Assembly (NCBI RefSeq): GCF_047511655.1
Contig: NC_133400.1
Location: forward strand, 6,096,001-6,160,000
Length of the DNA stretch: 64,000 nucleotides
Direction of reading: 5' to 3'
Origin: Castor canadensis
Taxonomy: Eukaryota; Chordata; Mammalia; Rodentia; Castoridae
The notes beneath the pieces were generated by a model. The model was not told the origin of the DNA. It worked only from the letters and a program-made list of their open reading frames with translations, and ran no database searches. Shown in pieces: positions 23,831 through 35,500 of this stretch (position 1 is the stretch's first letter; every line of letters begins with the position of its first letter). A program made the position numbers and the translations under genes.

Positions 23831-24000
23831 CACCAGGGCACTTCCTATTTGATCACTCCCCTCCCACCTCCCTGCACACACACAAGCATGCACGCTTGAT
23901 TCTTTAAGTGACTGCTCCACCTCTGGACATCCGATTATTGGATAATAATTGACAGACACCTGCAATGTGTCTATCTGTTGAGTCCTTTCTCTGACCTGGG

Positions 24001-24060
24001 AGAGTGTGTGTGTGTGTGTGTGTGTGTCTGTGTGTCTGTGTGTCTGTGTATTTGTGTCCA
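24001..24060. repeat. (TG)n microsatellite
   Basis: A run of TG dinucleotides with interspersed TCTG units. Confidence 0.9.
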
Positions 24061-24193
24061 GGCAATTAGTCAGATTGGGAAGTAGATTCTACAAAGAGGC
24101 AGCACCCCTGATCTAGCCCATGTCTGCAGGACTCCCACACCTGCATATACCAACTGAGGCAGGCTGAAGGGCTGGATGACAAGGGAACATGGA

Positions 24194-24247
24194 GGGACTG
24201 GCAGAGTGACTCAAGTGGTAAGAGCGCCTGCTCTTAAAAAAAAAAGA
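24194..24247 (+). mobile_element. Truncated tRNA-like SINE with target-site duplication
   Basis: GACTGGCAGAGTGACTCAAGTGGTAAGAGCGCCTG, then directly poly(A). The B-box half is absent. Flanked by GGGAACATGGA at 24183-24193 and 24248-24258. Confidence 0.8.
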
Positions 24248-24394
24248 GGGAACATGGACCAAGAGAAAGAGTCCTTGGCACATGAAGAGTGCCTTGGGGT
24301 TGCCAGAGGGGAGCTATGCCAGTGAGATGGCAGCAATGACAACAGAACTAAGAACAGCCACAATTCGGTACTTCCATGTGACAAGAGCTGCATT

Positions 24395-24575
24395 CCACTA
24401 CTTATTTGTTCACTCTCTGTTATGTGCCAGGCTCTGTTCTAGGCACTGGGACCCGGCAGTCAGCTAGCCCAGCCTCTTTGAATAGATCCTATTATCGTAG
24501 CAACTTTATAGAAGAGGCAACTGGAGAACAGAGAGATAAAGAGACCCACCCAAGATCACACAGCACTGGAGTCAC
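24395..24575 (+). repeat. MIR
   Basis: TTATGTGCCAGGCTCTGTTCTAGGCACTGGG...GAAGAGGCAACTGGAGAACAGAGAG...CAAGATCACACAGC in MIR order. Confidence 0.75.
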
Positions 24576-24654
24576 ACAGCCTTATCTCAAAGCGTCCCCA
24601 TCTTAACCACTCCACCAGCTGCTTCAGGCACAACATACAACAATACATGGTGTG

Positions 24655-24795
24655 CTAGCCTTTCCTACTTTTGCCTCATTTATACCTTTGGAAATCCTTT
24701 GAAGTAAATATTATGCTCATTTTACACAGAGAAAAAGTCAGCCTGGGAGCATCTAAGTTATGCTCAACTAGACTCACACCCACAATTTACCAGCT
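24655..24795 (+). repeat. MIR fragment
   Basis: CTCATTTTACACAGAGAAAAAGTC preceded by TTGAAGTAAATATTATG, a MIR 3' pattern. Confidence 0.5.
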
Positions 24796-24979
24796 CAAAA
24801 GCCATCTTGTGTCTGCTGCACCATGTGGCTCCCAGCTGCAATGCTGATGGCTGAGGGGTGATGCATCCTCAAGGCTGGGTTTGGGAACTGTGTGCTTGCT
24901 AGCATTGCCTGAGAGAATTCTGCTAGAGGCCAGGCGTTAGATAAGCAACAGAGCTTACTTCTTAGTGCAGACTGCCTGT

Positions 24980-25120
24980 GTATAAATTCGGTGCCAGCTC
25001 CTCTGGTTGCTTACAAGGTAATCTTGGGTGGGCAACTTCACTCCTCTTGACTTTAGTCTCTTTTAAAAAAAGTTCACCCTGCCTGGGACACTAGAAGAGC
25101 CTCAGAAATGTTGATGTCAT
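24980..25120 (+). repeat. MIR fragment
   Basis: GTGCCAGCTCCTCTGGTTGC...ATCTTGGGTGGGCAACTTCACTCCTCTTGAC resembles the MIR 5' half. Confidence 0.45.
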
Positions 25121-26054
25121 GTGTTTTTTAAATAGGAAAAAAACAAGAGGTGGTGGGTTAGAAAAAATATCTCACGGAATATGGACTTGTAACAAAATCT
25201 AACTGGAGTTGGCATGTGCAGAGGGGCGAGAGAGGCCTGGAACGACAGATGCTGTGGGAAAGGCAGGGCTTGCCAAGGGCCAAACCTGGCTGCTCAGAAT
25301 GCAAGGCAGATACAGCACTGGCTAGGGAGTCCAGGAAGCCTCTGGCTCAGGTGAGTATTGGGCTAGCTCCACTGTCAAGGGAGTCAAAGCAGAGCTGTCT
25401 TGGATTCAGACTATCTCAAGACTCAAAGAAGATGGGGCGAGGAGCAGCAGCTTGTGAATGCACTTGTGCTGTGGCCTTGTGAGGAGAGACCCTCGTGGGG
25501 TGATGGCAACTCAGCCTCGTAGACGTCTGAACTACAGAGGTATTGCTGGCCCCAGACCTGGAAGCTTAGGGGTAAAAATGCAGAATTCTCATGGGCTAGC
25601 CCTGAATTTTTCCTTCCTCCCTCCACCAACCCCATTCCTTCCTGCTGGCTGGTTGGGGTGGGGGCAGGGGAACCTCTGGCAGGCCTTGTGGCCTCACCAA
25701 CAGGAGGCTTCTATGGTCAGCTTCAGTGGATAAATGACTTCTCAGAGGGATGTAGGCTTAGGTGATTAGGGTTCTTCGTAGGAGAAGAATTTAGTCAGTG
25801 GCTTCCACATATGGACTGGGCCAAGCACACCTGTGTAGGTTTTCTGACAAGTGCATGCTCACCTGAGACCAGGTGAGTCTTCCCCAGGAAGCAGCACACA
25901 TGGCTTCTTCCCAGGTTGGAGCCCTAGGCCAGTACTCCTCAGTCTTGGGGTTCCCAAACTAGAGAAAAAGGCTACCCATGTGTAACATGGAAGTCCATGG
26001 AAGTCTGTCCCCTGACTCCTAATGGGGCAGAGGTATGCAATATAAACATGATCT

Positions 26055-26165
26055 TAAAAGTTTTGTGAACTTGGGCACATTACCTACCCTTCCTGAGCCT
26101 TAGTTTTCCCTGTTAGATGAGGGTGGGGATATGTCCTGTTCCCCAAGGTTGTTTTGAAAAGTGGG
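26055..26165 (+). repeat. MIR fragment
   Basis: GTGAACTTGGGCACATTACC...CCTGAGCCTTAGTTTTCCC...GATGAGGGTGGGGATA follows the MIR core. Confidence 0.6.
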
Positions 26166-26314
26166 TGACATGATTGGTACCTCATCCCTGGCGCTGATAG
26201 ACACTCATAAAGAAAAGCCACTTCCCCCCCCACTGGTAGGAGCACTCACTGACCCTGAGTCCTTTTCCCCCTGGGCAGTGGGAACATCCTTGCCAGCCTC
26301 CTCCTCAATCACTT

Positions 26315-26540
26315 GTTTCTCCATTCAGTTCATCCCCCAGCTCTTCCTTTTGTCAGCCGTCTGCTTAGGTGTCACGTCCTCACCACCCAACCTGAATATC
26401 TTCTGCCATCATACCTTGTCTATCCCCTTCATTGCTCTTAGCTCAATCCTTAATTATGAATAGAATTCATTCACTTTAAGAAAGTTTTCTGTCTCTTCCA
26501 CTAGACTTCATGAGGGCAAGAGCAAACATTATTGGTTCAT
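26315..26540 (+). repeat. LINE-2 3' fragment
   Basis: TGTCACGTCCTCACC-type segment and CTAGACTTCATGAGGGCAAGAGC at the end, the usual order in an L2 3' end. Confidence 0.5.
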
Positions 26541-27624
26541 TGTTACTTTTTCTTCACCATTTACCCAGGATATTTATGTGATTTTTATTTGTTCAGTGGA
26601 TTCAGGAAGGAGCATATCTCTACTGAGTGCTTTCTTGGTGTCTGGTTCTTCACAACTGTGGTGGGATTTAGCAGGGAATAACATGGACCCAGGTCCTGGG
26701 CTGCAGAGGTGACCACCCAGAGCCCTCAGGAGGGTTGCCCAAGGAGCACGAGGGATGGTGATGGAAAGGAAGAATTTCACCAACTGAGGAAACACATGGA
26801 GTTGCCGAAATTCTAGGTAAAGAAATAACTTGACCTCTTCTGAACCTTGAATTTCTTTGGGAGTTTTAAGTTCATCCCCCATCAGATTGCTGCTCTACTT
26901 CTGAATGAGGTCATCCTTCATCAGACTCAGTGGAATCACATCTGCTTGTTTGTTTACATTACATTGTCCTAGAACCTCCTTGCTTGGCTAGTGTCCTGAG
27001 TCTGGCAAGTTTGCTCTAAGCTATCGAAGAAGAAAGAGATAATTGGATCAACTCATTCTTGTTAGTGGTCAGTGTGCCACCATAGCCTTCTGCCAGTACA
27101 GACACCTTTTTAAGACACCTTTTAAAGCCAATGCATCTTACCAAAAGAGAGGGTTTCCCAACAGTACAAAAAAATCCTCAAATTTACTCTTTCTTAGAAT
27201 CAGTTGCTCTTGAGTTTAGATGGGAATTTGAAATGGAACTTCCCTTCTAGAATGGGGATTCTCTCTGTAACATCCCCACCAAGTGGTCATCATGACTATT
27301 GCCTCTGAGAACAGGCCCTTCACTGCCCCTGGAGACTGGCTTTCCAGGTCAGGATAGCTCAGTGTTCTCCTCTAGATGAACTTGATCTTGACATTTGTCT
27401 TCCTTTCTCACTTGGAGTCACACAGAGGATGTCTTCTGCTATTGCTTTCAGCTTTCAGATATTCGTCTTACTTTCTCTGGACAAATGGCCGCTCATTCTC
27501 TCAAATTTCCCTTAGACATAGTAGGATATGTTTTATCTGGAGCTAACTTCCTGAAACAGCCACATTTTTAAGAATTCAAACATTATTAAAACCATGCTGT
27601 TGCAATAACTGAAGAATATTTTGT

Positions 27625-27715
27625 TATGGTGAGTGTAGCGTGGTGATGGAGTGATTCAGCAAGCAAAGAATGGCCAAGTGTTGATGTTATGAAGACCCCA
27701 AGTTCAAGGTGTGCA
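27625..27715 (+). repeat. Possible degenerate SINE
   Basis: GATGGAGTGATTCAGCAAGC...CAAGTTCAAGG resembles a decayed tRNA-like SINE tail. Weak. Confidence 0.25.
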
Positions 27716-28234
27716 CCTGCTGGTACAGGTCATAACAGAATCTCAGGGACAGTGGGGCAATGGTGCTGGTATACATGTTTTGTTATGGGTTTGAACATTT
27801 GGGTGATAACATTTTAAGGGTTCACTGTAATTGTGCAAGAATTGTACGCCATGTAATTCTTTCGTATAGTGAGGGAGGATAAGCTCTGGAAAGCACAACC
27901 AGAAGTTGGAGCTGGATCATGTCCTTTTTTTTTTTTTTCTGTCATTGTAACGTTGTATGGTGAAGATGTCAAACTGCACAGATCTAACTCATTTTTAGGT
28001 TTCAAGGATCCTCAGCAGCTAGTTACTTACATCCCTGAAAGGCCAGGCCCAGAACAGGACACAATATTTTTAGTGCAGTGCAAAGAGCACTGAATAAAAT
28101 AAGCTTATTCCTTCCCCATTTCTGAAGTTCTGTTTTTCCTTATGTGTCCAAAGACTCACTTGTTCTTTTGACAGTAGTGCCCTATTATTGACCCTATGGT
28201 GTTTGTTATCAAACAAAATTGTATATTTCAGAAC

Positions 28235-28330
28235 TACAAAGAGACGAGAAGGGGGGAGAGGAAGGGAGGGAAAGGAAGAGGAGGGGAGGGGGAAGGGGAA
28301 GGGAGAAGAGAGGATGAGAGGAGAAAACCC
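28235..28330. repeat. Polypurine (GGGAA/GGA)n tract
   Basis: About 95 bp of almost pure G and A on the plus strand, rich in GGGG runs. Confidence 0.9.
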
Positions 28331-28544
28331 TTTCCCTCCTTCCTGGCTTAGATATCCTAGTTGTCTTAAACTTTGTTTATCTAGACATGTCAAATCCCAC
28401 AGGGCCTCATTATATTCGTTCTGTAGGGTCCACAATCAGTTAGCTTTTTCCATCAATTTGTTACCCCTCTGTTCATTTTCATCCCCTCCTTTATCTCCAC
28501 GCTTAAGGTCATTTTCCTCTCAGATTTCCTTAAGGGTGCGTTGG

Positions 28545-28700
28545 CAATGAAATCTATCAGTTTGTATTTTCCTAAAAATGTCTCCAGTGCATCTTCTCTT
28601 TTGAAGGATATTTTCACTGGGTATGGAATTCCAAGTTGGCAGGTTTTTTTCAGCATTTTGATACCTTTGAGGAGATTTTAAAATATTTTATCTTGCTGTG
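28545..28700 (-). mobile_element. Old L1 fragment (antisense)
   Basis: TTTTGAAGGATATTTTCACTGGGTATGGAATTCC then TTTTTTTCAGCATTTTGA matches antisense L1 ORF2 of mammalian-wide L1M elements. Confidence 0.55.
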
Positions 28701-28974
28701 TTTGATAAAATCTCAACAAGATGGTTAGATCCATTGCCTCGTCTATGCTACCAGAAGCAAAGTCCTTCGAACTTTTTTTACAGTTGATGACAAACTCAGC
28801 TCCCTTTGTCCTTCTAAGACATTTTATTTGCATTAAAGGGGAAGCCTTTGACATTTCATGTTATTAAGGGTAGGTTCACTGTTCTACCTCTTGGCACTGT
28901 GTCATGCGGAACTCTAAGGAGCATAACTTTCGTAGCTTTTTTTAAATGTTTGAGTAAAACATTTAAGAAGACAC

Positions 28975-29130
28975 TCACTCACTGGTATTTATAGAGGTCC
29001 TGCTCAATGCTGAGAATGTTTTAGTATTGAGAATACAGTAGTTCCTGCCCTCATGGAACTTACATTGTAGTCAGGGAGATGGGCCAATAAATAGACAATT
29101 TGGCTGTGAGAGATCACAGGAAACCATTTT
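28975..29130 (-). mobile_element. LINE-2 fragment (antisense)
   Basis: GCCCTCATGGAACTTACATTGTAGTCAGGGAGA with AATAAATAGACAA, the upstream part of antisense L2. Confidence 0.55.
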
Positions 29131-30179
29131 TCAAGTTGATATAAATCATCTGACATTTTTTATCTTGCCAAGTTGACCTTGAAAAATCCCTGGTTGAAAT
29201 GTAAAGACATTTTGTTTACTCATTCTGCTTATCAGTGTAGTAACTCCACCAAACACAGAAGCAGGCTAAGGGGACATATCCATATATTGACCCACCATGT
29301 TACTCCCAGTGACTGTCACTCCCTTCTCTAAGATTACTCACAGTCCTTGTTATGAGAAGCCCAGTGGGAGCCATATCCACCTGTGGACCATGGTGTCCAG
29401 AAGATATTTTCCCTCCCTTTTTGACAAAGACAGAAGTTGAGAGAGTGGGGTTTTCCAAGCTCAGGATTATTTCTCTGAAGACTTGACTGATGAATGTGTC
29501 CATGACATTAAGGATATTCAGAGATTAAATCCAAATTTGGAGCTATCTTGTCTTTCAGGTCAATAACCCTTCTTATGTTTGGTTTCTAGGCTGCAAAATT
29601 CTTTCTCTATTCTTCTTGGAAATCTTTGCTGTGATTCAGATTAGTAATTTTCTAGAAATCTGGCTAAATAATTGGACTGCAACCAAATAATGAAATTGCT
29701 GAGATCAGCAGGTTCCACGGTGAGAGGAGGCTGCTGTGTGTAATGGAGGCTTACTAGAAGCAAGGGTGGGAGGGGCTGAGAGGGGCCTGGGAAAGGAAGA
29801 CTCAAGCCAGACCCCTCTCCATCCTGCTCCTGACTCCCCTCACTGTGTGTGCCCCCTGGCCAATCCTCTCCTGAGGCTCTACCTTCAGCTTGTTTCTAGA
29901 TGCTAAAGTCATGGATGCTTTCATTGCTTTTGTGCAAATGAAATAATAAGTAGTAACGAGGAGTCGGGGGGAGGGGGGTTGCTGTTCTAGTGAGAGCGAG
30001 GATAAGGTGTAGGTGCCAATGTGCTGTGCTTTCCCCTCACCCTGGGGCAGCCCCAAGGCACACAACAGGGCCCCAGAGCTACAGGACACATAATCGGATG
30101 ATCACTGATTTGATTAACCTAAACCTGCAGTTTGCCCTGAGGTACCCAAAGAACAGAGAGAGAACAATGCGCATCAGAA

Positions 30180-30405
30180 TTTGGTACAGAATAAGGAGAG
30201 TGAATATGGTGGAAATACTGTGTACTCATGTATGTAAATGGAAAAATGAGGTCTGTTGAAACTACTCCAGGAATGGAGGAGGGGGCAACAAAGGAGAATG
30301 ATGGAGGGGGTGAATTGAACTATAATATATTATAAGAACTTTGGTAAATGTCACAAGGTACTCCCAGTACAGCAATAAAAAATAAAATAAAATCGAGAAA
30401 CAAGA
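30180..30405 (+). mobile_element. L1 3' end fragment
   Basis: GGTGGAAATACTGTGTACTC, CCAGGAATGGAGGAGG, AAGAACTTTGGTAAATGTCACAA and an A-rich tail correspond to the L1 3' end at 19900-20075. Confidence 0.7.
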
Positions 30406-30424
30406 ATTTGGTACATAACTGGTT

Positions 30425-30955
30425 TTTGCCATGTGTATGTGTGTTGCATGCATGTGTGTGTATACTTCTGTGCACAATGTGTGTCTATCTGGGGGGTGCC
30501 TGTGTGTATGTATGTGTGTTGGTGCATGTCTACATATGTATGCAAGGGTGCATGTATGTGTGTGTGCATGTAGGTGTATGTATGGAGTGGGAGAATGGTT
30601 TTGGAGCATGAGGGTGTCTGTGTGTATGTATATATCTACATATATGTTGGGTATGTAATGGGTGCATATTCATATATGTATAGGTGTCTATAGGTGTTTG
30701 TGTGAGTGTGAGGAGGGTATGGAGGGTGAGTTACCTCTATGTAGATGTGTGTACATGCATATGAATATATGTGTAGGCGTGCATGAACATGTGTGCACAG
30801 GTATGTAGGCATGAATGGATGGATGGATGGATGATGTGTGTGTGTCCTTGTGTAGATATGTGTGTATGTGTATGTATACATAGCAGGGTGTCTCTGTACC
30901 TGTGTGTAGGCATATGTGTGCATGTGTTCACATACACACATGCAGGTCAATGAGT
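30425..30955. repeat. TG-rich cryptic satellite
   Basis: About 530 bp of interspersed TGTG, TGTA, TGCATG and GGTG units, including (ATGG)n at about 30811-30832. All apparent reading frames across it (Cys/Val/Met-rich, or His/Thr-rich on the other strand) are products of the repeat. Confidence 0.85.
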
Positions 30956-31139
30956 CAACCAGTCAGTCCGTCTCCAACAAGGAGGCCTCCTCATACGACC
31001 GAGGAGGAGAACGGGTGTGGGGTCTATGGCATCCATTTCTGCTATCAAGAAGTTGGCATATCTATGTGACTTCTCACATTTTGTTCTAAAATATGATTAA
31101 AGTTCAAAGGACAAAGATAGGATAGCCCCCGCTGACGTA

Positions 31140-31325
31140 TCACATGGTGGGTTTGAGTTGGACCAAGCTGGGTTCAAATTCCAGCTCTACTACTTAATTG
31201 ACAGTGCGACCTTACTTTCTGCTACAAGTCTCAATCTGCTCATCAATAATAGACATAATAATACTTACCTCAGATGATTTCTAAAGATGATCTAGGTAAA
31301 TGTCCTGGCATAGCACAGTTTTCAG
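31140..31325 (+). repeat. MIR
   Basis: GCTGGGTTCAAATTCCAGCTCTACTACTTA...GCGACCTTAC...AATAATAGACATAATAATACTTACCTCA...GTCCTGGCATAGCAC in MIR order. Confidence 0.75.
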
Positions 31326-31834
31326 TGGCAGCCATTATCACAAGAGTCTTCATGGTTCCAACAAAAACTCACACTATACTTCTTTCTGTTTTCTACTCCT
31401 TCTTCTTCAGACTTACAAATTGAGAGATAATTTTGTGGCAATGAAAGAACAACTTTAGCATTGGTTTTTCTCTCCCATAGTCATGGCTCCAGGCCAAAGG
31501 TTCACAGAAGGAAACACACTAGCATCTGTATCTCCAGAAGGGAGATTAACCTGGAATGAGACTATTAGAAAGAAGACATTTCAAAATTGGGGAGCACAAC
31601 TGAATACCAAAAGCAAATTGCACCATAAGCCAGATGTTCCAAGAATATCTTTTCCATTTTTTTTGCCTGAAGGAAAAGTTGAAGCTCATAAAAAAAAAAT
31701 GAGCAGAAATTGCTATTGCAAAAATAGTAATGCATGGTTTATGGTTATTTAAAATGAGCCCATTTGAAAACAATCAAAGATGTGCTTGATGATTTATAAA
31801 GAGAGTTATTTGTTTCAGTGGTATTTATCATATG

Positions 31835-32035
31835 TAAAATGTATAAACATCCCAAATGGTTTACCATAAAGAATTTGTTATATAAATTATGGTATTTTCA
31901 TTTGATAGACTGCTATATGGTCATTAAAAAATGTGTTATTAAAGAATATTTAATGACTTGAGAAAGTGTTGGCAATATTTTTAAGCAAAGAACAGCAGGT
32001 TACAAAGTGGAGTATCATGGTGTGATCATATTTTA
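31835..32035 (+). mobile_element. HAL1/L1M-like fragment
   Basis: TAAACATCCCAAATGGT, ATTATGGTATTTTC, TATGGTCATTAAAAAATGTG and GGTTACAAAGTGGAGTATCATGGTGTGATC match the 3' part of an old L1/HAL1 element. Confidence 0.55.
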
Positions 32036-32324
32036 CGTCATCACTAGCCACATATCACCTGGAGCCAGCTAAACTTTGGAATCCAGACAAAATTGGTTCA
32101 TATTCCCAATTCCAGGGTCTTCCTCAAGTTCAAGTTCCTAGAGACACACCTTCTCTCAGTTCTTTCTATCTCTTGTCAATCACAGCTTCCACTACCATTC
32201 TGACTTCAACTGAAATGCAGCCTCCTTCATTTGCAAAACAAATTTATAACTAAAAAGCCAGATTTACTGAAGTTCCTCCTGCCTTTTAATGCGTAGGGGT
32301 TGGGTTGAGACAGACAAAGGATGG

Positions 32325-32770
32325 CTGGACCTGGATAGTGGTCCCCCAAAAGATACACCCAGCTCCTCACTCCAGGTGCCTGAGGTTATAACCTTACTTG
32401 AAAAAAGAGAATCTTTGCAGATGTAATAAAGGATCTCTAGGTTTTCTCCTCTAAGATTAGAGATGGATCTAAACTCAATGACACATATATTCTTAAGACA
32501 TAGAAGAGATGAAGATGGAGATGGATGAACACAAGGCTAAGACTGTGTGAAGACAGTCAGGGAATTAGAGATGTGGCACCACAGATCATCCAGGAGATGC
32601 CTGGAGCTCCCAGGAGCCAGAACAGGCTTCCTCCAGATCCTTCAAGGGTTCCACGCTCCTGCCAGCATGTTCATTTCACACTCCAGAACTATGAGAGATT
32701 AAATTTTTATTGTTTAAGTCACCCAGATTGTGGTAATTTGTTGTGACAGCCTTGGAAACTAACATGATTA
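32325..32770 (+). mobile_element. MLT1-type MaLR LTR
   Basis: GGTGCCTGAGGTTATAACC, CTTTGCAGATGTAATAAAGGATCTC, CTCCAGAACTATGAGAGATTAAA and the terminal GTGGTAATTTGTTGTGACAGC...AACTAACATG are typical MLT1. Confidence 0.75.
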
Positions 32771-32949
32771 TCTAAGTCCATATAACAGTAAAAACAGTTC
32801 TGCCTTCTAACAAGGACTTTTGTCTCTGCCCCCCCACCACTGGGGAGTTTTGTTCACCTCATAGGTGCTTCCTTTAGTTCTCTCAGTTCTCTCGTTGTCT
32901 GTTTAATCCCCTCCTCTTCTTCCCTCTCATATTGTCCCATGGACTCCAC

Positions 32950-33640
32950 TTCTCCCTCTATTCTGCAGTTACCACCTTACAGTTCACTCTGTCTTCCCAA
33001 GGTACATGATCCAAACCAGCCTTCCCCATCTCAGCAGCTTCATCCTTCTAGCAACACAGCATGCAGGCCCTGGACTCCCTTGGCTCTATTCTTCCACTCA
33101 ACCCACATTCAATTCTTCCAGAAATCTTGTTGGCTCTGCCTTCAAAATATACTTACCTCCTGACTTCTGCCCACTTCCACAAGTAACTTGGCCCAAGCAC
33201 TGTGACCTCCTACCTGGACTGCAGCATCAGCCTCCACTATATTCTTCCAACTCCACCTTTGTCTCACTACTTCATTCTCAACTCAGCACCAGAGAAATAC
33301 TCTTATAGTCACGGCTGAAATCCTAACAAAGCTTCCTGTTTCATCCAGAGGAAAAGCCAAAATCCTTGAATGGCTACAAGGATGATCCATCCCCTGTAAT
33401 CTTGAACCATATCTCTGACTTCTACCTCCCATCTGCTCCATTCTAGCCACACGGACCCCTTGCCATTCCTCAAATGCACAGGCACCCCCCTTCCATGGAG
33501 CTTCATTCCTGGGTTCCTTCTGCCTCGAGCACTCTTGACCACTTGCCTAATCCTACACCTCTGAAATTCTTTGCTCAAAAGGACTTTTCTCAACGTACCT
33601 GCCCTCTTAATAGCTTGATATCTGCCCATGAGAATTATAT
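32950..33640 (+). mobile_element. LINE-2 fragment
   Basis: TC-rich L2 ORF2/3' end order: CTCCACTATATTCTTCC, AAGCTTCCTGTTTCATCC, TTCTAGCCACACGGACCCCTTG, TGGGTTCCTTCTGCCTCGAGC, AAATTCTTTGCTCAAAAGG. Confidence 0.65.
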
Positions 33641-33685
33641 AATAAGCTCAGAAATGACAGGTGTCATGCTCTGTCTGTGTGCAAA

Positions 33686-33935
33686 TGGACACTGAATGTT
33701 TGTGTCCCTACAAAACTCATGTTGAAATCTGAACCCCCAATGTGATGGCATTTAGAGGTGGCACCTTTGTTATAAGGGTGGAGCTCTCGTGAATGGGATT
33801 AGTGACCTTTTAAAAGGGGCCCCAGAGAACTCTTTTTCCTTTTTTCTATCATGTGAGGACACAATGGGAAACTGGCAATATGCAACATTGAAGAGAGCCC
33901 TTCCCAAAATACAACCAATTATTTTGTGATGGATA
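33686..33935 (+). mobile_element. MaLR LTR (MST/MLT1-like)
   Basis: CTGAATGTTTGTGTCCCTAC, CTCATGTTGAAATCTGAACCC, GGTGGAGCTCTCGTGAATGG and ATCATGTGAGGACACAATG follow the 5' two thirds of a MaLR LTR. Confidence 0.75.
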
Positions 33936-33949
33936 GGCAGTGTCTTCGT

Positions 33950-34075
33950 CAGTTTAGGCTTCTATAACAAAGTACCATAGACTTGGTGGCTTATAAACAA
34001 TAAAATTTTATTTTTTTATAGTTCTGGAAGCTGGAAGTCTGAGATCAGGGTGCTATCGTGGTTAGACAAAATATC
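33950..34075 (-). mobile_element. MaLR LTR 3' tail, antisense
   Basis: TGTCTTCGTCAGTTTAGGCTTC, CAAAGTACCATAGACTTGGTGGC and AGTTCTGGAAGCTGGAAGTC are the reverse complement of a MaLR LTR 3' end. Confidence 0.7.
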
Positions 34076-34097
34076 AAGGCAAATATCTCATTATATT

Positions 34098-34485
34098 TGT
34101 CTGCATTCTATTACCATAATGAAATATCTGAAATACTTGACTTATAAAGACAAAAATATTTTTTTTGGCTCACATTTCTGGAAGGTCCAGTTCAAGCTCA
34201 AGTGGTTCTACTACTTTGGGACTCTGGCCAACTAAGCACATCATGGCTTATGCCAGGAACACACGGTGGAGCAAAACACTCACCTCAGGAGTCAGGAATC
34301 AGAAAGAGCCAGACTGAAAGGGTCCTTCCAAAGGCACATCTCCAGTAATCTAAGAACCATTGCCTCTGCCTCCTACAGGTACCACCCTCTTCCAACAGTT
34401 CCACCCTGGGAACTGAGTCTTTAACTCAAAGATTCCTGGACCTTTGGGGAACACTACCCATATTCAAATCATAGCACTCATTTAT
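34098..34485 (-). mobile_element. MaLR-type LTR, antisense
   Basis: GCATTCTATTACCATAATGAAATATC, TTTGGCTCACATTTCTGGAAGG and a later GGGGAACACTACCCATATTCAAATCATAGCA. Subfamily uncertain. Confidence 0.5.
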
Positions 34486-34739
34486 TAGCAAAAAAAAAAG
34501 ACAGTGTTTTTTAAGTAAGCAGATAGAGTCATCCTAGCTAACTGTGACCTGGCTTGTCATTCAAAGTTCCTTCCAAAGCGATGATAGAGAGGCATTCATC
34601 AAACTTGCCCAATGTACTAACTAAATGTGACCTGGCTTATATGGGGCAAATGACCATGCCAGTTGGAGATTCCCAATGTCCTTCAGTATATGTCACTGAG
34701 GACCCTGCCTGAATAGGGCCCTGCCCCAGCATCCTTTAT

Positions 34740-35300
34740 CACTCCAGTTCACACTCCTCTGTGCCCCATTCTCAAAAAAATACTCGTGGGTCGGCAACAT
34801 TCCATCTCCATCATGTTCTGTGCTCCTTCTGCTCACTCCACCATTTCCTTCTACTAACTCCTTTTGCTCAGACTCAACTTAGCGACCACCTCCAAAAGTT
34901 AGCCTTCTATTATTCCTCCACAATCCCCAATCCCCCACCCAGTGTTCTCTCCATCATAACACACAATACCATGGCACTGAATATAGTGGGAAAACAATTC
35001 AATTGGGGTATTTGCTATCAATGCCAACTCCTGGATTAATGTATTGGGGTGGGGTCCAGGAAGTTCATGTTTAAAACACACCCTGAATAATCTGTTGCAA
35101 GTAGTGGAATGAATACATCTTGTGAAATTCTTTTGTTATGCAACTGCTCATTCACTGAGCCCACGCTCACCTCTGAACTCTTTGAAGATATAAAATGTGA
35201 TATTCACCATCATCATCTTCAATAGAGTCAAGAACATGGCATGGCACATAGCAGGCACTCATAAATACTTGTCCAGCATATGAACAAATGAATTGATTAA
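34740..35300 (+). repeat. LINE-2 fragments (interrupted)
   Basis: A TC-rich L2-like body at 34740-34985, and an L2 3' end with TTTGAAGATATAAAATG and CATGGCACATAGCAGGCACTCATAAATAC at 35160-35300. The middle part is not recognised. Confidence 0.45.
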
Positions 35301-35384
35301 CTAGCCAATACTTCCATTTTCACTATTTCCTATGTTGAGGTTTGCATTAATCCTGGTCAAATAAACCATCACATTCCTTGGTTG

Positions 35385-35500
35385 GAGATTATTATGTACC
35401 CATACAATGGGATTGCTCAGTTTAACTCATATGAATCAGAAGCTATATGTATCTCTGATATAGTATAAAATATAAATCATCCTGACTTCATAAAAGACTT
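35385..35500 (+). repeat. Possible old L1/HAL1 fragment
   Basis: TATTATGTACCCATACAATGGGATTGCTC resembles the L1M/HAL1 3' part. Weak. Confidence 0.3.

Noticed and set aside
28070..28435. 121-residue frame across the polypurine tract (minus strand)
   Set aside because: Simple-sequence coding artefact (Pro/Ser/Leu runs).
30262..30609. His/Thr-rich frame of 115 residues on the minus strand
   Set aside because: Produced by translation of the TG-rich satellite.
30811..30832. CRISPR-like short repeats
   Set aside because: A simple GGAT microsatellite in a mammalian genome; no spacers.
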